From the NCBI GenBank assembly GCA_015956445.1, contig WIUZ02000007.1, positions 930,001-994,000 on the forward strand: a stretch of 64,000 nucleotides of DNA. Reading direction: 5' to 3'. The DNA comes from Thelephora terrestris. Taxonomy: Eukaryota > Basidiomycota > Agaricomycetes > Thelephorales > Thelephoraceae. Position 1 is the first letter of the stretch; every line of letters starts with the position of its first letter. A program made the position numbers and the translations under genes. Shown here piece after piece: positions 46,446 through 58,222 of this stretch. The notes under the pieces are model-generated. The model worked only from the letters and a program-made list of their open reading frames with translations, was not told where the DNA came from and made no database searches.

Positions 46446-47902
46446 CTACGTGAGCACGTCCCACACTGCCAGGCCTCCAAAGAATAAGCCAAGGGCTACA
46501 AGAAGGCTCAAGTATGCAGCCGTATGAACTCCGATCCTTGTCAACACTGGCGGGGTGAACAGCACAGCAAGGCCCATCTGTATCAGGCAGACCAACGGAA
46601 ATGTGACCCAGAACGCGATATTGTCCCGCGGACGGTGCGTGGAATCTTGAGCGTCTGACGATGGAAGAGATATCGATGACCGGAGGTAGGCCCAGGCCAC
46701 AAGGAGAGTCGCTCCGAGGGAGAGAATTATCGAATCGATTCTTTGCAAACAGGTGATAAAAACTGGGATGTTCTGCGAAGCGGGTCATTCATCAGAAAAC
46801 AAACGATAGTACGATGAAGAAGCTTACGATGACGGGTGCACCATACACCTGCTCCAGCTCTTCCCTTGACTTTATACGAACGAGTTTGTCCAGGTTCTGT
46901 TCGAGTTCATCATCTTCGTTGTCCAGCCGCTGTGGTTGCAGCAGCAAGTCTGTGGCTGAAACCCCACAGTTAACTAACGGAGCGGGCGCTATGAACTGAC
47001 AAGCTTACAGGCAGCAAGGTCGGCGACTGGGATCTCGTAGCAATCCCGTTCTTCCGGAGGGACGGCGGCTCTGAGGAACTCCGTGACTCTGGAAGGCGGG
47101 ATCATAACGTCTTTGTAGAGCGAGAGTTGTTCGTATCCCTGCCATATTGCCACGACGACCTCGGCGAAAGACCAGCCCAAGGAAGCCCACCAGACCCGGA
47201 AGAACGCGTAGTCGGTGTGGATTGGGAAATGATGTTGCATATCATCCCGGATGCGGAGGATCGGAAGGATAGCGAGACGGAGCAAGCTGTGAACAATCAC
47301 GTGCGATGAAGCATGAAGGATTGTGGCAACGTTCGGATTCTTGACGGCTGAGGATATCAGAGAGAAAAGGGGAAGACGGAGTTGATGCGAGAATGACCAG
47401 AACGCTGCAGAAGTGATGAATTCCGGGAGGGGAGATGGGAAGAATTTTGGGTGGGGATGGTTGGATTGCTTTGGGATGAAAGCGAGGGGGATGAAGACAC
47501 CGAGGAGAAGCCAGGTGAGGAGAGCTGTCGAGGGAACGAAAGTGTACAAGCGAAGCAAATGCGGATACGAACCTAGAAGGTGAAAGTTGTAGCGGGACAC
47601 GGCTAGGTGAACACAGACCATACATCCTCACCGACGAAGTAGCCTTGATCCTCGAGATCCAACTCAACTTCTTCCTCAGCCTCCTCGAGAGAAATGAAAG
47701 TAGGCGGTCGTTCTTCCGGAACCCTGCCCAGTCTTGGCCCGAGGCTTTCAGATACACGGCTTGCGGGACTTACGGAACCATAGGAACGAGCTGTGGGGAG
47801 CAAATATCCCTTCAGGGGAGCTATTTCCTCAGGTTCTGCAACGTGAGAAGCGGAAGTAGATGCGACGGGGATGGTGGGGGATTCTGACGAAGGATTGTTC
47901 AT
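46446..47902 (-). CDS. Conserved polytopic membrane protein (427 aa)
   Basis: Four exons: 47902-47632, 47572-47009, 46949-46828 and 46772-46446; introns 59, 59 and 55 bp, all in phase. The N-terminal ~90 residues are cytosolic-type and end acidic (LEEAEEEVELDLEDQG). Then come several hydrophobic spans: VPSTALLTWLLLGVFIPLAF, a helical block with WWASLGWSFAEVVVAIWQGY, a soluble loop, PVFITCLQRIDSIILSLGAT, WVTFPLVCLIQMGLAVLF and a final YLSLLVALGLFFGGLAVW. I count roughly six to eight membrane segments. It resembles an uncharacterised fungal membrane family (the GW(S/A)xAEV...GYEQL wording is familiar), but I cannot name a function. A 5' piece of this gene is repeated at 51.8-52.2 kb. Confidence 0.83.
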
Positions 47903-49283
47903 GGCGGCAGAAACCAAGTAGCGAACTTCTGGGGGCGCATTCCTCGTTGGGATATAGGATGGCGAATCTGTCGTTATCCGATCACTGCATCCGATGTCTG
48001 TGTATTGTCTGTGGCCGCCGAACAAGTATCTATTGCCCCCCCGTGGTCCTGTTCCACTGGTTCTTCGCGAATCGTGAGTAGGTCCGAGGATGGATTCTTA
48101 AAGTGGGTCACATTTCATTACTTTTGTGCATCACCTTTGATCGACACATGCAACGGCGTTATCCTGTTTCTTCTTGCGCTTGCCCTAAACTCGGCTGTGC
48201 TACAGTGCTAGACGAGGGGCGTGGGGTCACGGTACTTTCTACTAAGTTCCAATGTCCATTCTTTTCTCGTTTAGTTCAGATGGACATCAAGTCAGATCGC
48301 GCAGATGCGCTTCTTCTGCCAGTCGTCGAGCGCAACTGGCCAAAAAGTGCGTTTCATATGCCATGGGCGGTGAAGGTTTTTTGGAGTTGGGGTTCCTCTA
48401 GAGAAACAAGCACGACCAGATGACTTGCCTCGTAGTTGTAAGTATCGCTAGTCCAGGGTCAGCTGAGGGGAAGATCAATACAATTGTATCAAACCGTGGC
48501 CTGCTGACCTGCGCCCTATGTATTCAAAAGTAATTCTTTTCGCGCCCGACCAGAGTTGGGCTGGATCGATACAGAAGGCGACACTGCTTGCGTCACTAAA
48601 GATGATGCAAACACAGTCGCAATACCTTTCGCAGATCGTAATTAATTCCACCCGTATGCGCGTGGGACCTCATCCTTACTCCACCGAGCACACCTTATCA
48701 CACGTTGGGCTTGTGAAAGACTAGAGTTTCACTCAAAGATCTGGAGGAGCGATCGTGCGAAATAATCTGGGGAGGGTAGGGTTAGGGTTCCGATCGCTCT
48801 GCATCAAATTGAAACACGTCACGAGAGACTTCGAGACTCGAGTCTGGGTTCGGTGGTTTGATAGCTTTTGATAGTCTTGGCGGAATGAGGTACGATCGGG
48901 CCGGGAGCAAAGATAGTATGCTTCCATCTCCTTGCTCTCCGGTCGTCCTCCCTTTTCTCACCCACCCTCCACACCCTCTTCCTTTGAAGACGTTCTCCTC
49001 ACAAGGGGATGTCTCCAAAGCTCGCTGGCCAATGGCCATATAGAGGCGATTCTGAGCCAGCCACCCGCCCACCCAGCTGTCCTCAATCCCTAGTCCTCTC
49101 CTATCTTAGCCTGAAAGTCCCTCCTTTCGCCCAGCGCTCGTCCTTCGTCCCCGCAGTCTCTGCCTCATGTATGGATAAAAATATCACGCTGGTTCTATTT
49201 TAGGATATTCGAGAGCGACCGCCCACAACCACCCCCGTTCATCTCGGAACGGGTGCTCTATCGTTTAATCACCTACCCCCACC
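47903..49283. promoter_or_regulatory. Divergent spacer before anoctamin gene 1
   Basis: Nearly 1.4 kb separates the membrane-protein start (47902) from the anoctamin start (49284). Parts recur at 52.2-52.87 kb upstream of anoctamin gene 2, with several deletions there. A short leader just before the ATG (about 49210-49283) is kept in both copies and likely holds the core promoter. No gene seen. Confidence 0.45.
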
Positions 49284-51649
49284 ATGTCATCTCGTGTAGA
49301 TCTCGTCATCCTGTTCTCTGTCGGGGTCGCCTCAGTCAATAAGGCTCAAGCCAAGGAAAACATCCAACAAGCAGAAGAGCAATACACACGTCTCTTGAAT
49401 CTATTGAAAACATCTGGATTGCACGCTGTGGGGAAGAGAGGGGAGAAACTTGGGGAGTTGATGATCCTCGTCAAATGTCCTCAGCAGGAACTTGACGCGT
49501 TGGCCAGGGCCGAGAGGTTCGTTGTCATCACTTGGATTTGGGGAGATGCCTCTATTGGTTCACGTGGTATTGACGAACTGCTAAATGCACAGGGATTCAA
49601 ATTTTATCCACGGGCTTCCCGTTCACGACCTCGATTCGATCTGCGCGAAGGATGTCATTCTCTCAGACTCTGACCGCCTTCGACTGGTACACGATTACAT
49701 CACTTGGACGGCCGAGGACGGTGGACTCGCTGTCGTTCCTGGAACGGAACAGTGGAGTCGTGTTACAAGTATTATGGCGATTCATGACCAGGAGTTTAAT
49801 GATAAGTGGCTGAAGTCATGGTCTGCTCGAGGGATTGGGTCTGCGTCTGTCGATTTGGACAAGGTCAAGGACCACGTTAGTCCTCTCCCCATTGTTCTTT
49901 TAATCACTTCTTCCTGACCTCTAGCCTCTAGTTCGGAGAAGAAGTGGGCTTATACTTCCACTTCCTCGCAACTTACGCCAAAGCTCTCACTGGCATCTCC
50001 GCGATCGGTGGCGGATTCTGGCTATTCGGGGCATCCTATTCTCCTTACTACTCCATCGCTCTCGTCCTCTGGGCCACCACCTTCGTGGAGTACTGGAAGG
50101 TCCTTGAGCGCAAGATCTCAGTCCGGTGGGGAACTTACGGTGCTTTCCGGGTCGAAAAACTTCGGCACGACTATGTCAGAGATGCCCGCTCTCCTTTACA
50201 GAGGGATTTTCATAAAGCGACCCGCATGGCGGCGAGCCTTCCCGTCATTCTTGGATTCGTCGCTGTGCTTGCCGGCATCTTGTCTACCCTCTTCGCCATC
50301 GAGGCGTTCCTCACAAGGTTGTATACTGGACCGTTGCACCAGTACGTCGTAAGTAGGACGTGTATAAACCACTTCTTTATACTCACAACTCTTTCCTTTC
50401 TTTCCCAGGGTCTTTTCAACACTATCCTCTTCATGGCATCCGTTCCCAACTTCCTCGGGGTGTACGAAAAATATGCCACTAAACTGACAAACCTCGAAAA
50501 CCACAAACATCAATCTACCTACGACTACTCCCTGACGATCAAACGATTCGTCCTCTCGGCGACGGTAGCCCACCTCGGCCTGGTGCTCTCCGCGTTCGTC
50601 TATGTGCCGTTCGGGCAACAGATCATGACTTTTATCCACTTCCAACTCAGTGCTCAGCCTGAGTTGAATGAGACGGCCGAAAATATGAAAGATACCCCTT
50701 CCGCATGGATCTGGCAACAAGACATCACGACGACCATCGACACCACTAGGTTGCAGAATCAGATGTACGCTTATACAGTCACAGATCAGATTGTCGGGGC
50801 GTTCCTCGAGGTCGGCCTTCCGTATATCATGAGGTTCATTGGGCGTGTGCGGGGAGGAGCTGCGGGTGGGAAAGGGAAAGGGAAGCGTGTGGATTTCAAG
50901 GATGAGAGTTCCAGTGTGACGGAGGCGAGCGCGGCGGCTAGTGGAGAAGATACTAGGAAGGAGGAACGAGAGTTGTTGGCCAAGATCAGGAAGGAAGTTG
51001 CTTTGGGGACGGAATACGACATTTTTGAGGACTACCTCGAGATGGTGACCCAGTTCGGTTACGTCGTCATTTGGTCGACTATTTGGCCATTGGCTCCCGG
51101 TGCGTCAAGTAATTCCTCCAACCCCACATTTCCCTGACGTCCTCATTTTCCCTCAAAGTCACAGCACTGATCAACAACTACATCGAACTCCCTTCTGACG
51201 CGTTAAAAATCTCAAAGCACGTTCGCAGGCCCATCCCCGTCCGTGTGGACTCCATCGGTCCATGGCTCGAATGCCTCAAGAACCTCACTTGGATTGCTGC
51301 TCTCATGAACCCCGCCCTCGTCTACATGTTTAACCCTCGGTATAGCGGGAAAATTCCCGACGCCCAGTCGATTATGGAGTGGGTCGTTCTCATCGCCCTC
51401 ATGGCCAGTCACGAGTTCCTCTTCATGAGGGGGGTCATCAGGTTTGTTGTCGAGAGGGTCTTCTGGAGGGGGAGTGAGGAACAAATTGAGAGCGATAGGA
51501 TTGAGCGCCAGGTCAAGGATATCTGCTTGGATTTTCTCAAACGTGATAGGGTGTTGACATCCGATTACCCCGAGGATGTGGACGCGGACGACTTCTGGAA
51601 ACAAGACGAGGGCCTCGATGAGATCCAGAAGGTGTTGAAGGACTCATAG
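49284..51649 (+). CDS. Anoctamin / Ist2-family membrane protein, copy 1 (704 aa)
   Basis: Five exons: 49284-49516, 49593-49875, 49932-50348, 50409-51099 and 51159-51649. The N-terminal ~170 residues are a cytosolic domain (VDLVILFS, ENIQQAEEQYTRLLNLLK). The TMEM16 channel-like core follows with its typical blocks: YYSIALVLWATTFVEYWK, VRWGTYGAFRVEKLRHDY, PVILGFVAVLAGILSTLF, YSLTIKRFVLSATVAHLGLV, VTQFGYVVIWSTIWPLAP, then ALINNYIEL with RRPIPVRVDSIGPWLECL. Yeast Ist2 tethers cortical ER to the plasma membrane; other anoctamins are lipid scramblases or chloride channels. Which activity applies here is unknown. A Lys/Arg-rich cytosolic insert (GGKGKGKRVDFKDESS) lies before the last membrane part. 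The long basic tail of yeast Ist2 is absent. It is one of a tandem pair. Confidence 0.9.
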
Positions 51650-51792
51650 ACGTTCTCGAGGGTATTGCTTAATAAAGCAACGACCCAGGCTTACGAACGG
51701 AACCTTCGTGAATCTTCACGTATTATCGTGTGTACCTTACCAATCGAGCATAGCTCGCGTTTCCCTCGACAGATTCGTACTTATGTAGTCCA

Positions 51793-52175
51793 GAGAAGAG
51801 GGGAAGACGGAGTTGATGCGAAAATGACCAGAACGCTGCATGAATTCCGGGAGGGGAGATGGGAAAATCTTTGGATGGAGATGGTTGGATTTCTTTGGGA
51901 TGAAAGCGAGGGGGATGAGGACACCGAGGAGAAGCCAGGTGAGGAGAGCTGTCGAGGGAACGAAAGCGTACAAGCGAAGTAAACGCGGATATGAACCTAG
52001 AAGGTGAACGTTGTAGCGAGATACGGCTAAGTACACCCGGGCCATACATCCTCACCGACGAAGTAGCCTTGATCCTCGAGATCCAGCTCGACTTCTTCCG
52101 CTTCCTCGAGAGAAATGAAAGTAGGCGGCCGTTCTTCCGAACTCTGCCCAGTTTGGGCCCATTTTCAGAGACACG
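51793..52175 (-). pseudogene. Truncated duplicate of the polytopic membrane-protein gene
   Basis: The stretch matches 47360-47765: the end of exon 1, the first intron and the beginning of exon 2 of the gene at 46446-47902. It includes LTWLLLGVLIPLAFIPKKSNH and the acidic EEVELDLEDQG region. It lacks the start codon and everything after the first ~55 codons of exon 2, and carries small deletions. It was carried along by the anoctamin duplication and should be dead. Confidence 0.78.
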
Positions 52176-52871
52176 GGTCCGGGGATGGTCGATGGATTCT
52201 TGAAGTGGATCACATTTCATTACTTTTGTTGATCGACACGGCGGCCCCCATTACATGCGACGGCGTTATCCTGTTTGTTCTTCCACCTGTGCTAGACGAG
52301 GGGCATGGGGTCGCATTCAGTTCAGATGGACCTCGAGTCAGATCGCGCATATGTGCTTTCTCTGCCAGTCGTCAAACGACATTCTACGCTGCCGACGTGC
52401 GTTTCATATGCCACGGGCGATCAAGTTTCATGGAGTTGTGTTTCCTCCAGAGAAACAAGCACGACCAGATGACTTGCCTTGTAGTTGTTAGTATCGCTGG
52501 GCCAGGGTCAGCTGAGGGGAATATCAACACAATTGTATTAAAGTTAAACCTTGGCCAAGGCGACACTGCTTGCGTCACTAAAGATGATGCGAAAACAGTC
52601 GCAATACCTTTCGTGGATCGTGGTGAATTCCACCCGTATGCACGTGGGACCTCATCCTTACATACTCCACCGTGCACACCTTATCACACGTTGGGCTTGT
52701 GATGAGTAAAGTTCTCCTCGAGGAGCGATCGTGCGAAATAGTAGGGTTAGGGCTTCGATCGCCGCAGCATCAAAGACGTCATGAAGGGCCTCGAGGTGGT
52801 ACTTACGGAGGCACACCACCCCCCGTCCATCTCGAAACGGGTGCTCTATCGTTTAATCACCTACCACCACC
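52176..52871. other. Spacer before anoctamin gene 2
   Basis: A shortened, diverged copy of 48.07-49.28 kb. The last ~70 bp before the ATG are well kept, the likely core promoter. No gene recognised. Confidence 0.45.
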
Positions 52872-55267
52872 ATGCCATCTCGTGTAGATCTCGTCATCTT
52901 GTTCTCCGCACGGGTCTCCTCAGTTAATAAGGCTCAAGCCAAGGAGAACATCCAACAGGCAGAAGAGCAATACACACGTCTCTTGAATCTATTGAAAACA
53001 TCCGGGTTGCACGCTGTAGGGAAAAGAGGGGAGAAACTTGGGGAATTGATGATCCTCGTCAAATGTCCTCAGCAGAAGCTTGACGCGTTGGCCAGGGCCG
53101 AGAGGTTCGTTCTCAATTCTATGTTTTATCGTCATCATTCGGATTTGGGGAGATGGCTGTATTGGTTAACGTGGGATTGACGAATTTTTGAATGCGCAGG
53201 GATTCAAATTTCATTCACGGGCTTCCCGTTCACAACCTTGGTTCGATCGCCGCGAAGAGCGTCAATCTATCAGACTCTGACCGCCTTCGACTGGTACACG
53301 ATTACATTACTTGGACCACCGAGGATGGTGGACTCGCTGTCGTTCCGGGAACAGAACAGTGGAGTCGTGTTACAAGTATCATCGCGATTCATGACCAGGA
53401 GTTCAATGAGAAGTGGCTGAAGGCGTGGTCTGCCCAAGGGATTGGGTCTGGGTCTGTCGATTTGGACAAGGTCAAGGACCACGTAAGTCCTCTCTCAGCG
53501 TTCTTTCAATTACCTCTTTCTGACTCCCAGTCTCAAGTTCGGAGAAGAAGTGGGCTTATACTTCCACTTCCTCGCAACTTACGCCAAAGCTCTCACGATT
53601 ATCTCCGCGATCGGCGGCGGATTCTGGTTTTTCGGGGCATCCTACTCTCCTTACTACTCCATCGCCCTCGTCCTCTGGGCCACCACCTTCGTGGAGTACT
53701 GGAAGGTCCTTGAGCGCAAGATCTCAGTCCGGTGGGGAACTTACGGTGCTTTCCGGGTCGAGAAGCTTCGACACGACTATGTCAAAGATGCCCGCTCTCC
53801 TTTGCAGAGGGATCTTCTCAGAGCGACCCGTATGGCGGCGAGCTTTCCCATCATCCTCGGATTCGTCGCTGTGCTTGCCGGCATCTTGTCTACCCTCTTC
53901 GCCGTCGAGGCATTTCTCACAAGGTTGTATACTGGACCGTTGCACCAGCACGTCGTAAGTACGACATTTAAAACCCACTTCCTTACATTCACGAAATTCC
54001 CCTTCGTTTCCCAAGGGCCTTTTCAACACTATCCTCTTCATGGCATCCGTTCCCAACTTCCTCGGACTGTACCAAAAATACGCCACTAAAATGACGAACC
54101 TCGAAAACCACAAACATCAATCTACCTACGACTACTCCCTGACGATCAAACGATTCGTCCTCTCGGCGACGGTAGCCTACCTCGGCCTGGTGCTCTCCGC
54201 GTTCGTCTATGTGCCGTTCGGGCAACAGATCATGACTTTTGTCCACTCCCAACTCAGCGCTCAGTCTGGGTTGAACGAGACGGCAGAAACCATGAAAGAT
54301 ACACCTTCCGCTGGGATCTGGCAGCAAGACATCGGGAGCATCACGACGACCATCGATACCACTAGGTTGCAAAGTCAGATGTACGCTTATACGGTCACAA
54401 ATCAGATTGTCGGGGCGTTCCTCGAGGTCGGCCTTCCGTATATCATGAGGTTCATTGGGCGCGTGCAGGGAGGAGCTGTGAGTGGGAACGGGAAAGGGAA
54501 AGGCAAGCGTGTGGATTTCAAGGATGAGAATTCCAGTGTGACGGAGGCGAGCGCGGCGGCCAGTGGAGAAGAGAGGAAGGAGGAACGAGAGTTGCTGGTC
54601 AAGATCAGGAAGGAAGTTGCTTTGGGAAGGGACTACGACGTCTTTGAGGACTACCTCGAGATGGTGACCCAGTTCGGTTACGTCGTCATTTGGTCGACTA
54701 TTTGGCCATTGGCTCCCGGTGCGTCAGGCAATTCCTCTAACCCACATTTTCCTGACGTGTTAACTTTCCCTCGAAGTCATGGCACTGATCAACAACTACA
54801 TCGAACTCCGTTCTGACGCATTCAAAATCTCGAAACACGTTCGCAGGCCCATCCCCGTCCGTGTGGACTCCATCGGTCCATGGCTCGAATGCCTCAAGAA
54901 CCTCACTTGGATCGCTGCTCTCATGAACCCCGCTCTCGTTTACATGTTTAACCCTCGGTATAGCGGGAAAATCCCCGACGCACAGTCGGTCATGGGGTGG
55001 GTCGCTCTCATCGCCCTCATGGCCAGTCACGAGTTCCTCTTCATGAGGGGGGTCATCAGGTTTATTGTCGAGAGGGTCTTCTGGAGGGGCAGCGAGGAAC
55101 AAATCGAGTGCGAGAGGATTGAGCGCCAAGTCAAGGATATCTGCTTGGATTCCCTCAAGCGCGATAGGGTGTTGGCATCCGATTACGCTAAGGATGTGGA
55201 CGCGGACGACTTTTGGAAACAAGACGAGGGACTTAACGAGATCCAGAAGGTGTTGAAGGACGCCTAG
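52872..55267 (+). CDS. Anoctamin / Ist2-family membrane protein, copy 2 (708 aa)
   Basis: Five exons: 52872-53104, 53200-53482, 53538-53954, 54016-54718 and 54777-55267. Exon phases and lengths match copy 1, except exon 4, which is 12 bp longer (a QQDIGSITTTIDT insert in the extracellular loop and small changes in the GNGKGKGKRV segment). The same channel-core blocks are present (FVEYWKVLERKISVRWGTYG, SLTIKRFVLSATVAYLGLV, QFGYVVIWSTIWPLAP). No stop or splice damage is visible, so both copies look functional. Differences cluster at the N-terminus (ARVSSV for VGVASV), in the first membrane segments (TIISAIGGGFWFFG) and in the cytosolic insert. It converges with the eL33 gene, whose stop lies 220 bp away. 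Confidence 0.9.
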
Positions 55268-55487
55268 ATGTCCTCGAGGGTATTGCTTAATTAACCGACA
55301 ACCCAGGCTCACGAACGGAACCCTCGTTGATCTTCACGGACTATCGTGTGTACTTTATCGATCGAGCAGAGTTCGCGTTTCCCCCGACAAATTCGTATGT
55401 AGTCCACATGTACATGTCGACATAATCTTATTCTTGCTCGATGCATGCATGAAGGAAAACAGTGGAAATGGCGACTGTATAGTACAA

Positions 55488-56202
55488 TCAAATAGTGGAC
55501 GGGTACAACATCTACGATTCATCGTTGTAAGAATGGTATCGAGAAGTGGAGAAATGCTTGACGTACCACACGAACGCTGGCACCGAAGGCATGTGGTGGG
55601 ATATTGCTCCTGAATTTTCCCTTCACAACTCCCGAATTCCCGTGGGGACGAGTGACACGACTGGAGTTGCACATTCGTCAAATGATGCGAGAAAGGTGTA
55701 GGGGGGAACGCATACCCCCAGATAACTCGGACCTTTGACCCCTGGCGCTCCTTCTTGGCCTTGTAAACGTACGCTACACGCTGGTAAAGCGAAGACAATC
55801 AGGGTTTGTAGGTCGAGGGAGGTGTGTGTGTGTGTGGGGGGGATGACGAACCTTTCCAAGGTAGAACTGAGCCTCTTCTTTTGAGCCGACTCCTTCGATT
55901 TGAAGGAGGGAAGTGTTTGGCCTGCTGTTTCGCTTTGCCCGCTTGTGTCCAAGGACGCGGCCCTTGCTGTAAAGTCTGTCCAACGAATCCCCTCGTCAGC
56001 AAACCGGATCCGGGAGTTTCATACGCAAAGCGGAGCGTGGTTGAAGGTGTGAAACGGCGTGCGGGGGAGAATCATAGACCAAAAGCCCATCCGACGAGGT
56101 GATCTCTCATCCATCCCATTCTCATCTCCACATCGTTCCAAACCCGCCCGCGACGATCTCCACCTACAGCAAGAAACCAATGTCTCACCTTGTAGAGCCC
56201 AT
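55488..56202 (-). CDS. RPL33: 60S ribosomal protein eL33 (L35Ae) (106 aa)
   Basis: Five exons: 56202-56189, 55975-55852, 55780-55716, 55660-55567 and 55511-55488. The first exon is 14 bp (MGSTR split in Arg5) and the first intron is 213 bp, the usual pattern of a short first exon and long 5' intron in fungal ribosomal protein genes. The protein reads [96 protein letters not shown], ending in Ile: the complete eL33 family. It is a core structural part of the large ribosomal subunit. The second intron holds a (GT) run. All splice junctions restore invariant residues, so the model is secure. Confidence 0.96.
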
Positions 56203-58152
56203 TTTTCTTGAGGGAATGTCGAGATCTTACTGAGGATGTCGAGGGGGGGGGCGGAGTGGCGGGGCAACGGTTTGTTTGTGTATCCTTACCCGATTTGGAA
56301 ATCGCTGTCCATACACCCCCACGGCTGCTTCCGGCTTGTTTTTGCTTACCCACCGATGCAGCTGTGGATCGGGAGGACTCGTCTCCCCCTTGGTCAAGAG
56401 CTGCACTCGTTTCTGTCTCACCTCGCGGGCGAAATGGGTAACGGAGCGGTGGGAGATGGATCGTCAATTATTTGCGACTCTGATGACGATTTGTCGTCGC
56501 GGTGGGCTACGGTTGCCCACGGTACCGCGAGGGTGACACACATTGTAACAAGTTCAGCGCCGGACAGACATTTTTGGACTGCCGGTTAGTCACTAGGGCC
56601 CAAGGCGTTCCTCCTCCTCGCTGGCCATTCAAAGTATCCCACCTCTTCGTCATCCCCCGTCCACTCTTTCGGTAGACTTCGCCCCTCGCTACAATGGAGC
56701 CAATTATACTCACAGAATGTTCCCTATTCCATGTGCCGCGTTGAACTACAGCCTCAGGCAAGAATGTGGAGCGCCAATCGTCCTCGATGAAGTGCATGAT
56801 CTCCTTGAGGGCTGAGCCGGCTTTGTTTCCAGTGCTTCATTGCCCGCGGTACGCGCGGCATTCTCCAAGCAGGACGCGTGTAGAGTCTCTGGCGGAAAAG
56901 AAAAGGTGCAAAAGCGCCAGAGAAAGTGGAAGGTTAGTCCTTCAACGCACTCGCTCATCCCGCGATCCAGGTCAGGCGCCAATGGGATCGTGTCTCTTCC
57001 CCAGAGAGTTTTGAGACTCAGCAAAAGGGTGCGGCGGTCCCCAATCTTTGTGATAACTCCTCTGTGTAACCCACCGCTGCGCCGCAGATTGAAACTGCGA
57101 TACCCTCCTGGATAACCCATCATGCACTCACGTCCAATTGTTATGCGGGACTCGGCGATTTAGATGACCGAATGGTACATTCACTACCCCAGGAATTGGC
57201 GTCCGAATATCTGGGACCTTCGTTCTGGAAGATCGCCTCCGATTCGACCACAAAATGCTCACCATCTGTATACATACAGGAATGAATGCGGTTGAACGTT
57301 TCATCCGAAAAGATGTCGAAGACGGTGTGTATTCTTCACGGGAATTTCCAAGCTATTTGCTTCCAGCCGTTCATTCACACGCTTCAGCGCCAACCGCGTC
57401 CTCATTAAGGAGGTTGAGTGTTTCCACCTACAGGACCCCCGAGCATATGGGTGTGAGTTTGGGTTGCGGGGTCGAGTATCGTCGTCCTTCCAGAGCTGGT
57501 GATTGAGGTTAAAACGAGAGGGTCGGCGACTCGGGAATGCTAGGTAGTTGTGTTGGAAGTTTACTGTGTGAGTCCATCTCTCCCATTGTACCCCTTTAAC
57601 TTGGTCTCGTGGATGCAGATGCTTTACTATCTCTTGCGATCACTTCGCGCGACTCGTGTCCCCAATGTCACAACACCCTCCTTTTGCGATCGCCGACGAA
57701 GCGAAGTCTATTCAGATTAGCGTGAGGAAAGCTAATGCTTCCGACTCCACAGGTTTCTCAGGATATACAGCAGGAAAAGAGACATGTTGGGGGACAGGCA
57801 GCAGCTTGGAATGAATAGGCACACGGTGTCACGCGTCGGACTCCGACTGTGCATCGAAGTGCAGGGTCAACAGTGAATTAACTTTCGCGACAGGATTACT
57901 GCGGTATGTATACAAACGACTTCTTCCCCTTTCCCCTGCCCCGTCGTGACACCGGCCGTCGATCGGTCCTCAGACTCATCAATGGATCTCGGCTCTCCTG
58001 GTCATGTCCCGACCACAGCATTCATCAACCTCCCTCCTCATGCTCTAACTCACACTGAGCTATTATCACCGTTTCGTTTCTTCCCTAGCGTTTTACGGCG
58101 CCAGCTTATGCTCATCTCCCGAGGTTCACCTCCGGAGCTTGAGACCGTGAGT
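56203..58152. other. Spacer between eL33 and tyrosinase 1; possible exons of an unknown minus-strand gene
   Basis: No gene can be built. On the minus strand a stretch near 56810-56700 reads KAGSALKEIMHFIEDDWRST, FLPEAVVQRGTWNREHS and ends at a strong GTGAGT donor. A second near 57240-57135 reads VPDIRTPIPGVVNVPFGHLN and also ends at GTGAGT. They may be exons of one unrecognised or decayed gene. The eL33 promoter should lie just above 56203. The right end (about 57.9-58.2 kb) is shared with 60.6-60.95 kb before tyrosinase 2. Confidence 0.3.
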
Positions 58153-58158
58153 TATAAA
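58153..58158 (+). promoter_or_regulatory. TATA box of tyrosinase 1
   Basis: TATAAA lies 65-70 bp upstream of the ATG at 58223, in a block conserved before tyrosinase 2 (60887-60892). Confidence 0.6.
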
Positions 58159-58222
58159 GCATCCTTCAGAGGAGGAGCTGAACTTTGGACACCGTCTCTG
58201 CTTTCTGCTTTCTTGTACTAGG

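Larger units (their letters stand above)
47360..55405. repeat. Tandem segmental duplication of the anoctamin unit
   Basis: Unit 1 runs from about 47360 (inside exon 2 of the membrane-protein gene) to about 51792. Unit 2 runs from about 51793 to about 55405. The join at 51793 fuses the 3' flank of anoctamin gene 1 directly to sequence matching 47360. The 3' flank of gene 2 matches that of gene 1 up to 'TATGTAGTCCA' and then diverges. Unit 2 is shorter because much of the 47.77-49.2 kb spacer is deleted. Confidence 0.8.

Noticed and set aside
48103-48423. Plus-strand frame of 106 codons upstream of anoctamin gene 1
   Set aside because: The equivalent stretch before copy 2 carries deletions that break the frame; it is better read as promoter or spacer.
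50196-50720. Minus-strand frame of 174 codons
   Set aside because: Antisense to the anoctamin core and repeated in the same place in copy 2, as expected for a shadow.
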